Positions 57,874 through 64,000 of a stretch of DNA of 64,000 nucleotides are shown here, in pieces. The stretch is from Pseudomonas sp. P818 (GTDB lineage: Bacteria > Pseudomonadota > Gammaproteobacteria > Pseudomonadales > Pseudomonadaceae). Position 1 is the first letter of the stretch; every line of letters begins with the position of its first letter. The stretch is taken from contig NZ_ATKM01000024.1 in NCBI RefSeq assembly GCF_000418555.1, positions 62,001 to 126,000 on the forward strand. Reading direction: 5' to 3'. The notes under the pieces are model-generated. The model was not told the DNA's origin, made no database searches, and saw only the letters and a program-made list of their open reading frames with translations. The position numbers and the translations under genes were made by a program.

Positions 57874-58320
57874 ATGAGCAGCCTGCCCGAACCCAGCCAG
57901 TTCAGCTTCTTCCATCCATTGCGCGTGCGCTGGGCCGAGGTCGACCCGCAAAGCATCGTCTTCAACGGCCATTACCTGACCTACGCCGACGTCGCCATCA
58001 CCGAGTACTTTCGCGCGCTCGGCGTCGCCTACCCCGGTGACCTGACCCAGGACGGCGGCGATTTCTTCGCCATCCGCACCTTGCTCGAATACCGCGCCCC
58101 GGCACGCTTCGACGATGAGCTACAGATCGGCATCCGCAGTGCACGTCTGGGTCGCTCCAGCCTGACTTTCGCCCTTGGTATCTGGCGTGACGGCGAGCTA
58201 CTGACCAGCGGCGAAATCGTCTACGTGCACGCCGACAGCGCGACACGCAACAGTGCGCCGCTGCCGCAGTGGCTAAGAGAAAAGATCGAGAGTTTCGAGA
58301 AGACTCAGCCGCAGAGCTGA
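57874..58320 (+). CDS. Acyl-CoA thioesterase, 4-hydroxybenzoyl-CoA thioesterase-like hotdog fold
   Basis: A 148-residue hotdog protein: FFHPLRVRWAEVDPQSIVFNGHYLTYADVAITEYFRALG (about residues 12-50), with the Asp of AEVDPQSIVFNGHY in the 4HBT active-site motif. It belongs to the YbgC/FadM group. The substrate acyl-CoA is not identifiable. AAAGGAGC precedes the ATG. Between argB and a DUF4124 gene, alone on its strand. Confidence 0.87.
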   Translation: MSSLPEPSQFSFFHPLRVRWAEVDPQSIVFNGHYLTYADVAITEYFRALGVAYPGDLTQDGGDFFAIRTLLEYRAPARFDDELQIGIRSARLGRSSLTFALGIWRDGELLTSGEIVYVHADSATRNSAPLPQWLREKIESFEKTQPQS

Positions 58321-58331
58321 ATTACCGAGCT

Positions 58332-58934
58332 TTAAGGCTTTTTCTGCGGCTCACCAAACAGCTCGGCCAGACGTGCGCGATCAGCGGCGAAACCCGCTTC
58401 GGCCTGAGCACGCGTCTCCTTGTAGCGGGCGATGTCGCGCTGCAGACGCTGCTGTTCTTCCTTGAGGTTATTGATCTGTACCAGCAAATGCTCCGGCACC
58501 GGGCGCCCGGCACGTTCGTGATCGGCGGCCTGGCTCTGCAGGTTGGCCTGCTGAGTGCGCACCGACTGCAGATTGCCGCGTGCCACGCTGGTGACGCTGT
58601 CGAGCTCGGCCAGCTTGCGTTCGCGGGCACGGTCGACGTCATCAAGATTGGTATACAGGCGCAGCAGCTGAGCATCGCTGCTGGCGCGCGCCTTGTCCGC
58701 CTGCATGCGGGCAAATTCCTCCGGCGTCGGTGCCGGCGGGATCACCCGCACGACGCGGCCCTGGTCATTGAGCACCTCATAACCCTTGCCGATGAACTCC
58801 GGCGGCACACCCTGGCGGCTGAGCACCGTCACGCCCTTGTCATCGACATAGCGATACAGCTCGGCGGCCACTCCGGACAACGGCAGCAGCAGACTACATA
58901 GCAGCGTACAGCGGGTCAGGAGCGGTGCAGGCAT
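58332..58934 (-). CDS. DUF4124-domain exported protein
   Basis: A 200-residue protein with an N-terminal signal peptide (MPAPLLTRCTLLCSLLLPLSGVAA). The DUF4124 domain is LYRYVDDKGVTVLSRQGVPPEFIGKGYEVLNDQGRVVRVIPPAP. A coiled-coil region (about 95-185) follows, rich in Glu, Gln, Arg and Leu (VQINNLKEEQQRLQRDIARYKETRAQAEAGFAADRARLAELF). It is probably periplasmic. The function is unknown. Follows pyrE on the same strand by 20 nt. Confidence 0.85.
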   Translation of the reverse strand: MPAPLLTRCTLLCSLLLPLSGVAAELYRYVDDKGVTVLSRQGVPPEFIGKGYEVLNDQGRVVRVIPPAPTPEEFARMQADKARASSDAQLLRLYTNLDDVDRARERKLAELDSVTSVARGNLQSVRTQQANLQSQAADHERAGRPVPEHLLVQINNLKEEQQRLQRDIARYKETRAQAEAGFAADRARLAELFGEPQKKP

Positions 58935-58954
58935 AGGACGACCTTGTGCTAGGG

Positions 58955-59596
58955 CTAGATTCCGTACTCGGCGCGATAGGCTTCGACAGCCGGCAGATAT
59001 TGCTTCAGTTCAGCATCCCCCGCCAGATATTCCAGTACCTGCTGCAGTGACACGATGCTCACTACCGGTATGCCGAAGTCGCGCTCGACTTCCTGAATCG
59101 CGGAAAGCTCGCCCTGACCACGCTCCTGACGGTTCAACGCGATCAGGGTACCGGCCGCTTGAGCGCCCTGGCCCTGGATGATCTGCATCACTTCGCGAAT
59201 GGCAGTGCCGGCGGTGATCACGTCATCGACGATCAGCACACGGCCCTTGAGCGGCGCACCGACCAGAGTGCCGCCCTCGCCATGGTCCTTGGCTTCCTTG
59301 CGGTTGAAGCACCAGGGCAGATCGCGACCGTGGTGCTCGGCCAGCGCCACGGCAGTGGTCGCCGCCAGCGGAATACCCTTGTAGGCCGGCCCGAACAGCA
59401 CGTCGAAGTCGATACCGCTGTCGACGATCGCAGCCGCGTAAAAACGCCCCAGCTGAGCCAGCGCCAGACCGCTGTCGAACAGGCCGGCATTGAAGAAATA
59501 AGGGCTGGTACGCCCGGACTTGAGGGTGAACTGGCCGAAACGCAGAACCCCGCGTTCGATGGCGAAGCGAATGAAATCGCGCTGATACGCTTGCAT
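58955..59596 (-). CDS. pyrE: Orotate phosphoribosyltransferase
   Basis: A 213-residue type I PRTase of pyrimidine synthesis. It shows FTLKSGRTSPYFFNAGLFDSG near the N-terminus, the flexible loop FNRKEAKDHGEGG (about residues 99-111), and the PRPP-binding motif VLIVDDVITAGTAIRE (about 120-135). The ATG at 59596 starts MQAYQRDFIRFAIERGVLRFG, the family N-terminus. Divergent from crc, the arrangement known in Pseudomonas. Confidence 0.97.
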   Translation of the reverse strand: MQAYQRDFIRFAIERGVLRFGQFTLKSGRTSPYFFNAGLFDSGLALAQLGRFYAAAIVDSGIDFDVLFGPAYKGIPLAATTAVALAEHHGRDLPWCFNRKEAKDHGEGGTLVGAPLKGRVLIVDDVITAGTAIREVMQIIQGQGAQAAGTLIALNRQERGQGELSAIQEVERDFGIPVVSIVSLQQVLEYLAGDAELKQYLPAVEAYRAEYGI

Positions 59597-59678
59597 GAAA
59601 AAAGTCCCGGACGGCACGGATTTAGCTAATTGAGGTGAGCTCGGGTATCATACACGCACGTGTTTTTGGGGGCCATTT

Positions 59679-60458
59679 ATGCGGATCATCAGTGTGAACG
59701 TGAATGGTATTCAGGCTGCGGCCGAGCGAGGTTTGCTCAGCTGGCTGCAAGCCCAGAATGCCGACGTGATCTGCCTGCAAGACACCCGTGCCTCCGCCTT
59801 TGAAATGGACGACCAAGCCTTCCAGCTGGATGGTTATTTCCTCTATGCATGCGACGGTGAAGTGCCCAGCCAAGGTGGCGTGGCGCTCTACTCGCGATTG
59901 CAACCCAAGGCGGTGATCAGCGGCCTCGGCTTCGAGATGGCCGATCGCTACGGGCGCTACCTGCAGGCAGATTTCGACAAGGTAAGTATCGCCACTCTGC
60001 TGCTGCCGAGCGGGCGTGACGGCGACGAGAGCTTGAATCAGAAATTCAAGTTCATGGACGACTTCACCCATTATCTGGACAAGCAACGGCGCAAGCGTCG
60101 CGAGTACATCTACTGCGGCTCGCTGCACGTGGCGCACCAGAAGATGGATGTGAAGAACTGGCGTGACTGCCAGCAATCACCGGGCTTCCTGGCACCCGAG
60201 CGTGCCTGGATGGATGAGGTGATCGGCAACATGGGCTATGTCGACGCCCTGCGCGAAGTCAGCCGCGAAGGTGACCAGTTCAGCTGGTGGCCGGATAACG
60301 AGCAGGCGGAGATGCTCAACCTGGGTTACCGCTTCGACTACCAGTTGCTCACACCGGGCATGCGTCGCAGCGTGCGAAGTGCGCGCCTGCCACGCCAGCC
60401 GCGCTTCTCCCAGCATGCGCCGCTGATCGTCGATTACGACTGGATTCTCAGCGTCTGA
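59679..60458 (+). CDS. crc: Crc, catabolite repression control protein
   Basis: A 259-residue protein with the exonuclease III-like fold but no nuclease: MRIISVNVNGIQAAAERGLLSWLQAQNADVICLQDTRA. Active-site residues are altered (LQDTRA for LQET, YCGSLHVAH for the usual GDFN, SQHAPL for SDHCP). With Hfq, Crc represses translation of catabolic genes under preferred carbon sources. Length is the normal 259. Divergent from pyrE, ended by a perfect bidirectional terminator. Confidence 0.97.
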   Translation: MRIISVNVNGIQAAAERGLLSWLQAQNADVICLQDTRASAFEMDDQAFQLDGYFLYACDGEVPSQGGVALYSRLQPKAVISGLGFEMADRYGRYLQADFDKVSIATLLLPSGRDGDESLNQKFKFMDDFTHYLDKQRRKRREYIYCGSLHVAHQKMDVKNWRDCQQSPGFLAPERAWMDEVIGNMGYVDALREVSREGDQFSWWPDNEQAEMLNLGYRFDYQLLTPGMRRSVRSARLPRQPRFSQHAPLIVDYDWILSV

Positions 60459-60470
60459 TCGACAGGTACG

Positions 60471-60497
60471 AAAAAGCCGGCTTATCGCCGGCTTTTT
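60471..60497. terminator. Bidirectional Rho-independent terminator
   Basis: AAAAAGCCGGC (60471-60481) pairs perfectly with GCCGGCTTTTT (60487-60497) around TTATC. The A- and T-runs allow termination in both directions, serving crc (plus) and the DUF4870 gene (minus). Confidence 0.9.
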
Positions 60498-60510
60498 GTT
60501 GTCCGCAGGT

Positions 60511-60882
60511 TTACTTCACCAAACGCCAACTGAACGGGTAGCGATAGTTCTGCCCTTCATTGGCCTTGATCCCGGCGATGATGGTCAGCACCAGCGCCGC
60601 CAGGCCCAGCAGCATGAGCAGGGGGAAGCCGATCACCACCACCATGAGGATGAAGCAGACCACTGCCGCCAGCGCCACGCTGATCTGGAAGTTCAGTGCT
60701 TCCTTGCCCTGCGCATCGACGAAGGGGTCGAAGTCCTTCTTGATCTGCCAGACGATCAGCGGGCCGAGCAGATTACCGAAGGGGAACACCAGGCCGAGAA
60801 ATGCGGCGAAGTGGCAAAACATGGCCCACTGACGCGCTTCCTGACTGGGCGTCGGAAGCGGGCTTTGCATATCGTCGTTCAT
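60511..60882 (-). CDS. DUF4870 small membrane protein
   Basis: A 123-residue protein with three hydrophobic helices: MFCHFAAFLGLVFPFGNLLGPLIVWQIKKDFDPFVDAQGKEALNFQISVALAAVVCFILMVVVIGFPLLMLLGLAALVLTIIAGIKANEGQNYRYPFSWRLVK. The KDFDPFVDAQGKEALNFQIS segment is the DUF4870 signature. The function is unknown. The ATG at 60882 has AAGGAGC upstream. It lies 28 nt after the rph stop on the same strand. Confidence 0.85.
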   Translation of the reverse strand: MNDDMQSPLPTPSQEARQWAMFCHFAAFLGLVFPFGNLLGPLIVWQIKKDFDPFVDAQGKEALNFQISVALAAVVCFILMVVVIGFPLLMLLGLAALVLTIIAGIKANEGQNYRYPFSWRLVK

Positions 60883-60910
60883 CCTGGTGCTCCTTGCTCG
60901 GTTATGGGTT

Positions 60911-61630
60911 TCAGTCGACCAGAGCGGCCTTCTGCAGTTCAAAGATCTCGTTCATGCCCTTCTGCGCCAGCGCCAGCATGGCGTTGAACTCATCTGGCTG
61001 GAACGGCGCGCCCTCGGCAGTGCCCTGCACTTCGATGAAGCCGCCGGCATTGGTCATCACCACGTTGAGGTCGGTCTCGGCGGCGGAATCTTCCAGGTAA
61101 TCCAGATCCAGCACCGGCTCGCCCTGGTAGATGCCCACCGACACGGCCGCGATCATCTGCTTGAGCGGCTCGCCCTTGAGCGAACCACGCTTCTTCAGCA
61201 CCTTCAGCGCGTCGATCAGCGCCACCATGGCGCCGGTGATGGACGCGGTACGGGTACCGCCGTCAGCCTGGATCACGTCGCAATCGACGTACAGGGTGTT
61301 CTCGCCCAGCTTGCTCATATCCAGCGCAGCGCGCAGCGAACGGCCGATCAGGCGCTGGATTTCCAGAGTGCGGCCACCCTGCTTGCCGCGGCTGGCCTCA
61401 CGCTGGTTACGCTCGCCGGTGGCGCGCGGCAGCATGCCGTATTCGGCCGTCAGCCAACCCTGGCCCTGGCCCTTGAGGAAACGCGGCACGCCGGATTCGA
61501 CGCTGACGGTGCAGATCACCTTGGTATCGCCAAACTCGACCAGTACCGAACCCTCGGCATGCTTGGTGTAGTTGCGGGTGATGCGAATCGAGCGCAACTG
61601 ATCGGCGGCGCGGCCACTGGGACGTTTCAT
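60911..61630 (-). CDS. rph: Ribonuclease PH
   Basis: A 239-residue tRNA-trimming phosphorolytic exoribonuclease. It starts MKRPSGRAADQLRSIRITRNYTKHAEGSVLVEFGDTKVICTVSVE. Catalytic and binding residues include RSLRAALD and CDVIQADGGTRTASITGA, with Arg and Asp residues typical of the PH domain. Full length, no frameshift of the kind seen in E. coli K-12. Divergent from yicC, as in other Pseudomonas. Confidence 0.97.
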   Translation of the reverse strand: MKRPSGRAADQLRSIRITRNYTKHAEGSVLVEFGDTKVICTVSVESGVPRFLKGQGQGWLTAEYGMLPRATGERNQREASRGKQGGRTLEIQRLIGRSLRAALDMSKLGENTLYVDCDVIQADGGTRTASITGAMVALIDALKVLKKRGSLKGEPLKQMIAAVSVGIYQGEPVLDLDYLEDSAAETDLNVVMTNAGGFIEVQGTAEGAPFQPDEFNAMLALAQKGMNEIFELQKAALVD

Positions 61631-61805
61631 CGAGCGATACCTACTTCGTTAAGTGAAAACAGCACGCATTATAGGGGGCGGTCGACCGCGGTGACATGCC
61701 GAATTGGCAGCGACTGACGGCAGGCCTGAACGTCCGCGCATGAAATGGGCAGGCGCGCTGAGCTACAATCCTGCGCTTTTCGAGCTGACTTCCGCGAGGT
61801 ACCCC

Positions 61806-62669
61806 ATGGTTCACAGCATGACGGCCTTTGCCCGCAACGAGCAGGCAACCGCCCACGGCACACTGAGCTGGGAGCTGCGCTCGGTCAACCACCGTTACCT
61901 GGAACCGCACCTGCGCCTGCCCGACGCCTTCCGCGATCTCGAAGGCGCGGTGCGCGAAGCGCTGCGCCAGGGCCTGTCGCGCGGCAAGGTGGAATGCACC
62001 CTGCGCTTCGCCGAGGAAAGTGCCGGCAAGCAACTGCAGGTCGACAGCGAGCGGGCGCGCCAGCTGATCGTCGCCGCCGAACAGGTCGCCGCGCTGATTC
62101 AGCAACCGGCGCCGCTCAACCCGCTGGAAGTGCTGGCCTGGCCTGGCGTGCTGGTGGCCGACTCGGCCGACCCGCAAGCGCTCAACGCCGCCGCGCTGAA
62201 GCTGTTCGACCAGGCATTGGGCGAACTCAAGGCCGGCCGCGCCCGGGAAGGCGCCGAGCTGGCCAAGCTGCTCAACGAGCGCCTCGACAGCATCCTCGAC
62301 GAAGTCGCCGCCTTGCGCGAACTGGTGCCGCAGATGCTCGCCGGCCAGCGCCAGAAGATCGAAACCCGCTTCGCCGAGATGCAGGCCGAGCTCGACCCGC
62401 AGCGCCTGGAGCAGGAGCTGGTGCTGCTGGCGCAGAAGAGCGACGTGGCCGAGGAACTGGATCGCCTGAGCACTCACGTCAGCGAAGTGCGCCGCGTGCT
62501 CAAGGCCGGTGGCGCTGCCGGGCGGCGCCTGGACTTCCTGATGCAGGAGCTCAACCGCGAGGCCAATACCCTCGGTTCCAAGGCGTTCGACCCGCGCAGC
62601 ACGCAAGCTGCCGTGAACCTCAAGGTGCTTATCGAACAGATGCGCGAGCAGGTGCAGAATATCGAGTAA
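61806..62669 (+). CDS. yicC: YicC-family endoribonuclease-like protein
   Basis: A 287-residue protein starting MVHSMTAFARNEQATAHGTLSWELRSVNHRYLEPHLRLPDAFRDLE, the YicC N-terminal signature. The C-terminal DUF1732 ends GAAGRRLDFLMQELNREANTLGSKAFDPRSTQAAVNLKVLIEQMREQVQNIE. YicC of E. coli is an endoribonuclease involved in small-RNA decay. The start at 61806 follows GCGAGGTACCCC; upstream in-frame ATGs add non-conserved sequence. Sits before gmk. Confidence 0.94.
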   Translation: MVHSMTAFARNEQATAHGTLSWELRSVNHRYLEPHLRLPDAFRDLEGAVREALRQGLSRGKVECTLRFAEESAGKQLQVDSERARQLIVAAEQVAALIQQPAPLNPLEVLAWPGVLVADSADPQALNAAALKLFDQALGELKAGRAREGAELAKLLNERLDSILDEVAALRELVPQMLAGQRQKIETRFAEMQAELDPQRLEQELVLLAQKSDVAEELDRLSTHVSEVRRVLKAGGAAGRRLDFLMQELNREANTLGSKAFDPRSTQAAVNLKVLIEQMREQVQNIE

Positions 62670-62727
62670 CGCCAGCCAGACGGCTGCTATCTTTCTTTCG
62701 CTCAACGTTTTTCAGGACGCTTCTTTC

Positions 62728-63348
62728 ATGGCCATCACCACCGGCACCCTCTATATCGTTTCCGCACCCTCGGGCGCCGGCAAGACCAGCCTGGTCAAGG
62801 CCCTGATCGAGAGCGAACCGCAGGTTCGCGTCTCGGTTTCGCACACCACCCGCGCCATGCGCCCGGGCGAAGTGGACGGGGTCAACTACCACTTCGTCGA
62901 CCATGCACAGTTCAGCGCGATGATCGAGCGCAGCGAGTTCCTCGAGCATGCCCAGGTATTCGACAACTTCTACGGCACCTCGCAGAAGTGGGTCGAGCAG
63001 ACCCTGGCCGAAGGTTTCGACCTGATCCTGGAGATCGACTGGCAGGGCGCGCAGCAGGTGCGCAAGCTGATGCCGCAGGCCAAGTCCATCTTCATCCTGC
63101 CGCCGACCCAGGAAGCGCTGCGCCATCGCCTGACCCATCGCGGCCAGGACAGCGGCGAGATCATCGAGCGTCGTATGCGCGAGGCCGTCAGCGAAATGAG
63201 CCACTACGTCGAGTACGACTATCTGGTGATCAACGATGACTTCAATCACGCCCTGAGTGACCTGAAAGCCATCTTCCGCAGCAACCAGTTGGCCCAGGCT
63301 CAGCAGCAGCAGCGCCATGCCGGTCTGCTCAGTGAACTGCTGGCGTAA
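62728..63348 (+). CDS. gmk: Guanylate kinase
   Basis: A 206-residue P-loop kinase: IVSAPSGAGKTSLVKALIE (residues 10-28), GMP-binding SVSHTTRAMRPGEVDGVNYHFV, and DWQGAQQVRKLMPQAKSIFILPP. It converts GMP to GDP. Followed by rpoZ after 94 nt, in the conserved gmk-rpoZ-spoT order. Confidence 0.97.
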   Translation: MAITTGTLYIVSAPSGAGKTSLVKALIESEPQVRVSVSHTTRAMRPGEVDGVNYHFVDHAQFSAMIERSEFLEHAQVFDNFYGTSQKWVEQTLAEGFDLILEIDWQGAQQVRKLMPQAKSIFILPPTQEALRHRLTHRGQDSGEIIERRMREAVSEMSHYVEYDYLVINDDFNHALSDLKAIFRSNQLAQAQQQQRHAGLLSELLA

Positions 63349-63350
63349 AA

Positions 63351-63380
63351 CAGCGCTTCCATTGTCGCTGGTGATTTTTT
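63351..63380 (+). terminator. Weak hairpin plus T-run between gmk and rpoZ
   Basis: CAGCG (63351-63355) can pair with CGCTG (63366-63370), with a T6 run at 63375-63380. The stem is short and separated from the T-run by 4 nt, so partial termination is possible. Confidence 0.35.
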
Positions 63381-63442
63381 AGACTATTCAGTCCGCTCGC
63401 CCGCTCGGGCCAAGCTTATCCGCACAAGTTACGAGGAACACC

Positions 63443-63706
63443 ATGGCTCGCGTTACCGTCGAAGATTGCCTGGACAACGTTGATAACCGCTTCGAACTGG
63501 TCATGCTCGCGACCAAGCGTTCGCGCCAGCTGGCCACCGGCGGCAAAGAGCCGAAAGTGGCCTGGGAAAACGACAAGCCCACCGTGGTGGCCCTGCGCGA
63601 AATCGCTGCCGGCCTGGTGGACTACGAAGTGGTCGCCCAGGAAGACATCGTCGAAGAAGAACCGCTGTTCGCTGCCTTCGAGGAAGAGGCCAACGAGCCT
63701 CTGTAA
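63443..63706 (+). CDS. rpoZ: RNA polymerase omega subunit
   Basis: An 87-residue subunit. MARVTVEDCLDNVDNRFELVMLATKRSRQLATGGKEPKVAWENDKPTVVALREIAAGLV carries the omega signature RFELV.LA.KR. It helps RNA polymerase assembly and contributes to the ppGpp site. An AGGA site precedes the ATG. Upstream of spoT. Confidence 0.97.
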   Translation: MARVTVEDCLDNVDNRFELVMLATKRSRQLATGGKEPKVAWENDKPTVVALREIAAGLVDYEVVAQEDIVEEEPLFAAFEEEANEPL

Positions 63707-63769
63707 ATCGATGATGCCGGGTCGAAGTCGCGCGGCGCAGGGCCATACCTGCCAAAGGAGGAACCTCCC

Positions 63770-64000
63770 ATGGCTGGCATAGACGCTCTCGCCGATCGAC
63801 TTTCGACCTACCTCGGCCATGACCAGGTCAACCTGGTTCGCCGCGCCTACTTCTACGCCGAACAGGCGCACGATGGCCAACGCCGCCGCAGCGGCGAAGC
63901 CTACGTGACCCATCCGCTGGCCGTGGCCAGCATCCTCGCCGATATGCACATGGATCATCAGAGCCTGATGGCCGCCATGCTGCACGACGTCATCGAAGAC
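63770..64000 (+). CDS. spoT: SpoT, bifunctional (p)ppGpp synthetase/hydrolase (N-terminus only)
   Basis: The first 77 residues of a roughly 700-residue protein, cut by the right window edge. MAGIDALADRLSTYLGHDQVNLVRRAYFYAEQAHDGQRRRSGEAYVTHPLAVASILADMHMDHQSLMAAMLHDVIED contains the start of the HD hydrolase domain: the first metal-ligand histidine in THPLAVA and the HDVIED motif. AAAGGAGG precedes the ATG. Follows rpoZ by 63 nt. SpoT rather than RelA because the HD histidines and Asp are intact. Confidence 0.95.
   Translation, partial: MAGIDALADRLSTYLGHDQVNLVRRAYFYAEQAHDGQRRRSGEAYVTHPLAVASILADMHMDHQSLMAAMLHDVIED

Noticed and set aside
1..64000. tRNA, rRNA, riboswitch, prophage or insertion sequence
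   Set aside because: I found no tRNA-like cloverleaf, rRNA segment, transposase, integrase or phage structural gene; the gaps are explained by promoters, REP repeats and palindromes.

Overview
This window reads as a chromosomal segment of a gammaproteobacterium of the genus Pseudomonas, most like the P. mendocina / P. oleovorans group. The evidence is the high GC content, the gene order rpmG-rpmB ... radC-coaBC-dut-algC-argB ... pyrE-crc ... rph-yicC-gmk-rpoZ-spoT (the order known from P. aeruginosa), a typical oscA-sbp-cysTWA sulfate cluster, and many short palindromes of the Pseudomonas REP type. The species assignment is inference. I see no prophage, insertion sequence, CRISPR array, rRNA or tRNA gene.

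Layout. 0-5 kb: the 5' end of a kdp potassium-ATPase operon (kdpF, truncated kdpA), a chromate transporter gene (chrA), a 729-bp repeat-rich gap with two perfect DnaA boxes, and an MFS exporter. 5-8 kb: a methyltransferase and a divergent LysR regulator / EamA exporter pair. 8-14 kb: a spermidine/putrescine-type ABC importer operon ending in a DmpA-type aminopeptidase, divergent from an RpiR-family regulator. 14-19 kb: a five-gene operon of FCD-GntR regulator, polar amino-acid ABC importer and a gamma-glutamyltransferase-like enzyme without a signal peptide. 19-22 kb: modABC behind a ModE-type operator. 22-28 kb: a sigma-54-activator-like protein with degenerate key motifs and no DNA-binding domain, an RBBP9-type hydrolase, and the divergent oscA-sbp-cysT-cysW-cysA operon. 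28-36 kb: small regulators with divergent partners (ArsR/monooxygenase/TSUP exporter; XRE/membrane protein; Crp-Fnr/DUF962), a PhoD-like phosphoesterase, a possible orphan immunity protein and a NIPSNAP protein. 36-39 kb: gamma-glutamylputrescine synthetase and oxidase (puuA, puuB). 39-49 kb: a chemoreceptor, an FAD oxidoreductase/AraC pair, a fatty acid desaturase, a GGDEF-EAL protein and a REC-HDOD protein. 49-64 kb: conserved housekeeping genes from rpmG/rpmB to the start of spoT.

Two themes recur. First, import and hydrolysis of amide- or gamma-glutamyl-linked nitrogen compounds: two ABC importer operons each end in an N-terminal-nucleophile-type hydrolase, and puuAB lies nearby. Second, oxyanion handling: sulfate and molybdate uptake, a chromate transporter, OscA and a TSUP-family exporter.

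The most unusual structural observation is that three independent ABC operons here (polyamine-type, molybdate, sulfate) each carry a REP-like hairpin immediately after the substrate-binding-protein gene. The clearest candidates for unstudied biology are the RpiR/Pot-type/DmpA operon, the FCD-GntR/ABC/cytoplasmic-GGT operon, and the degenerate sigma-54 AAA+ protein beside the sulfur genes. Several perfect palindromes between divergent genes are strong operator candidates.
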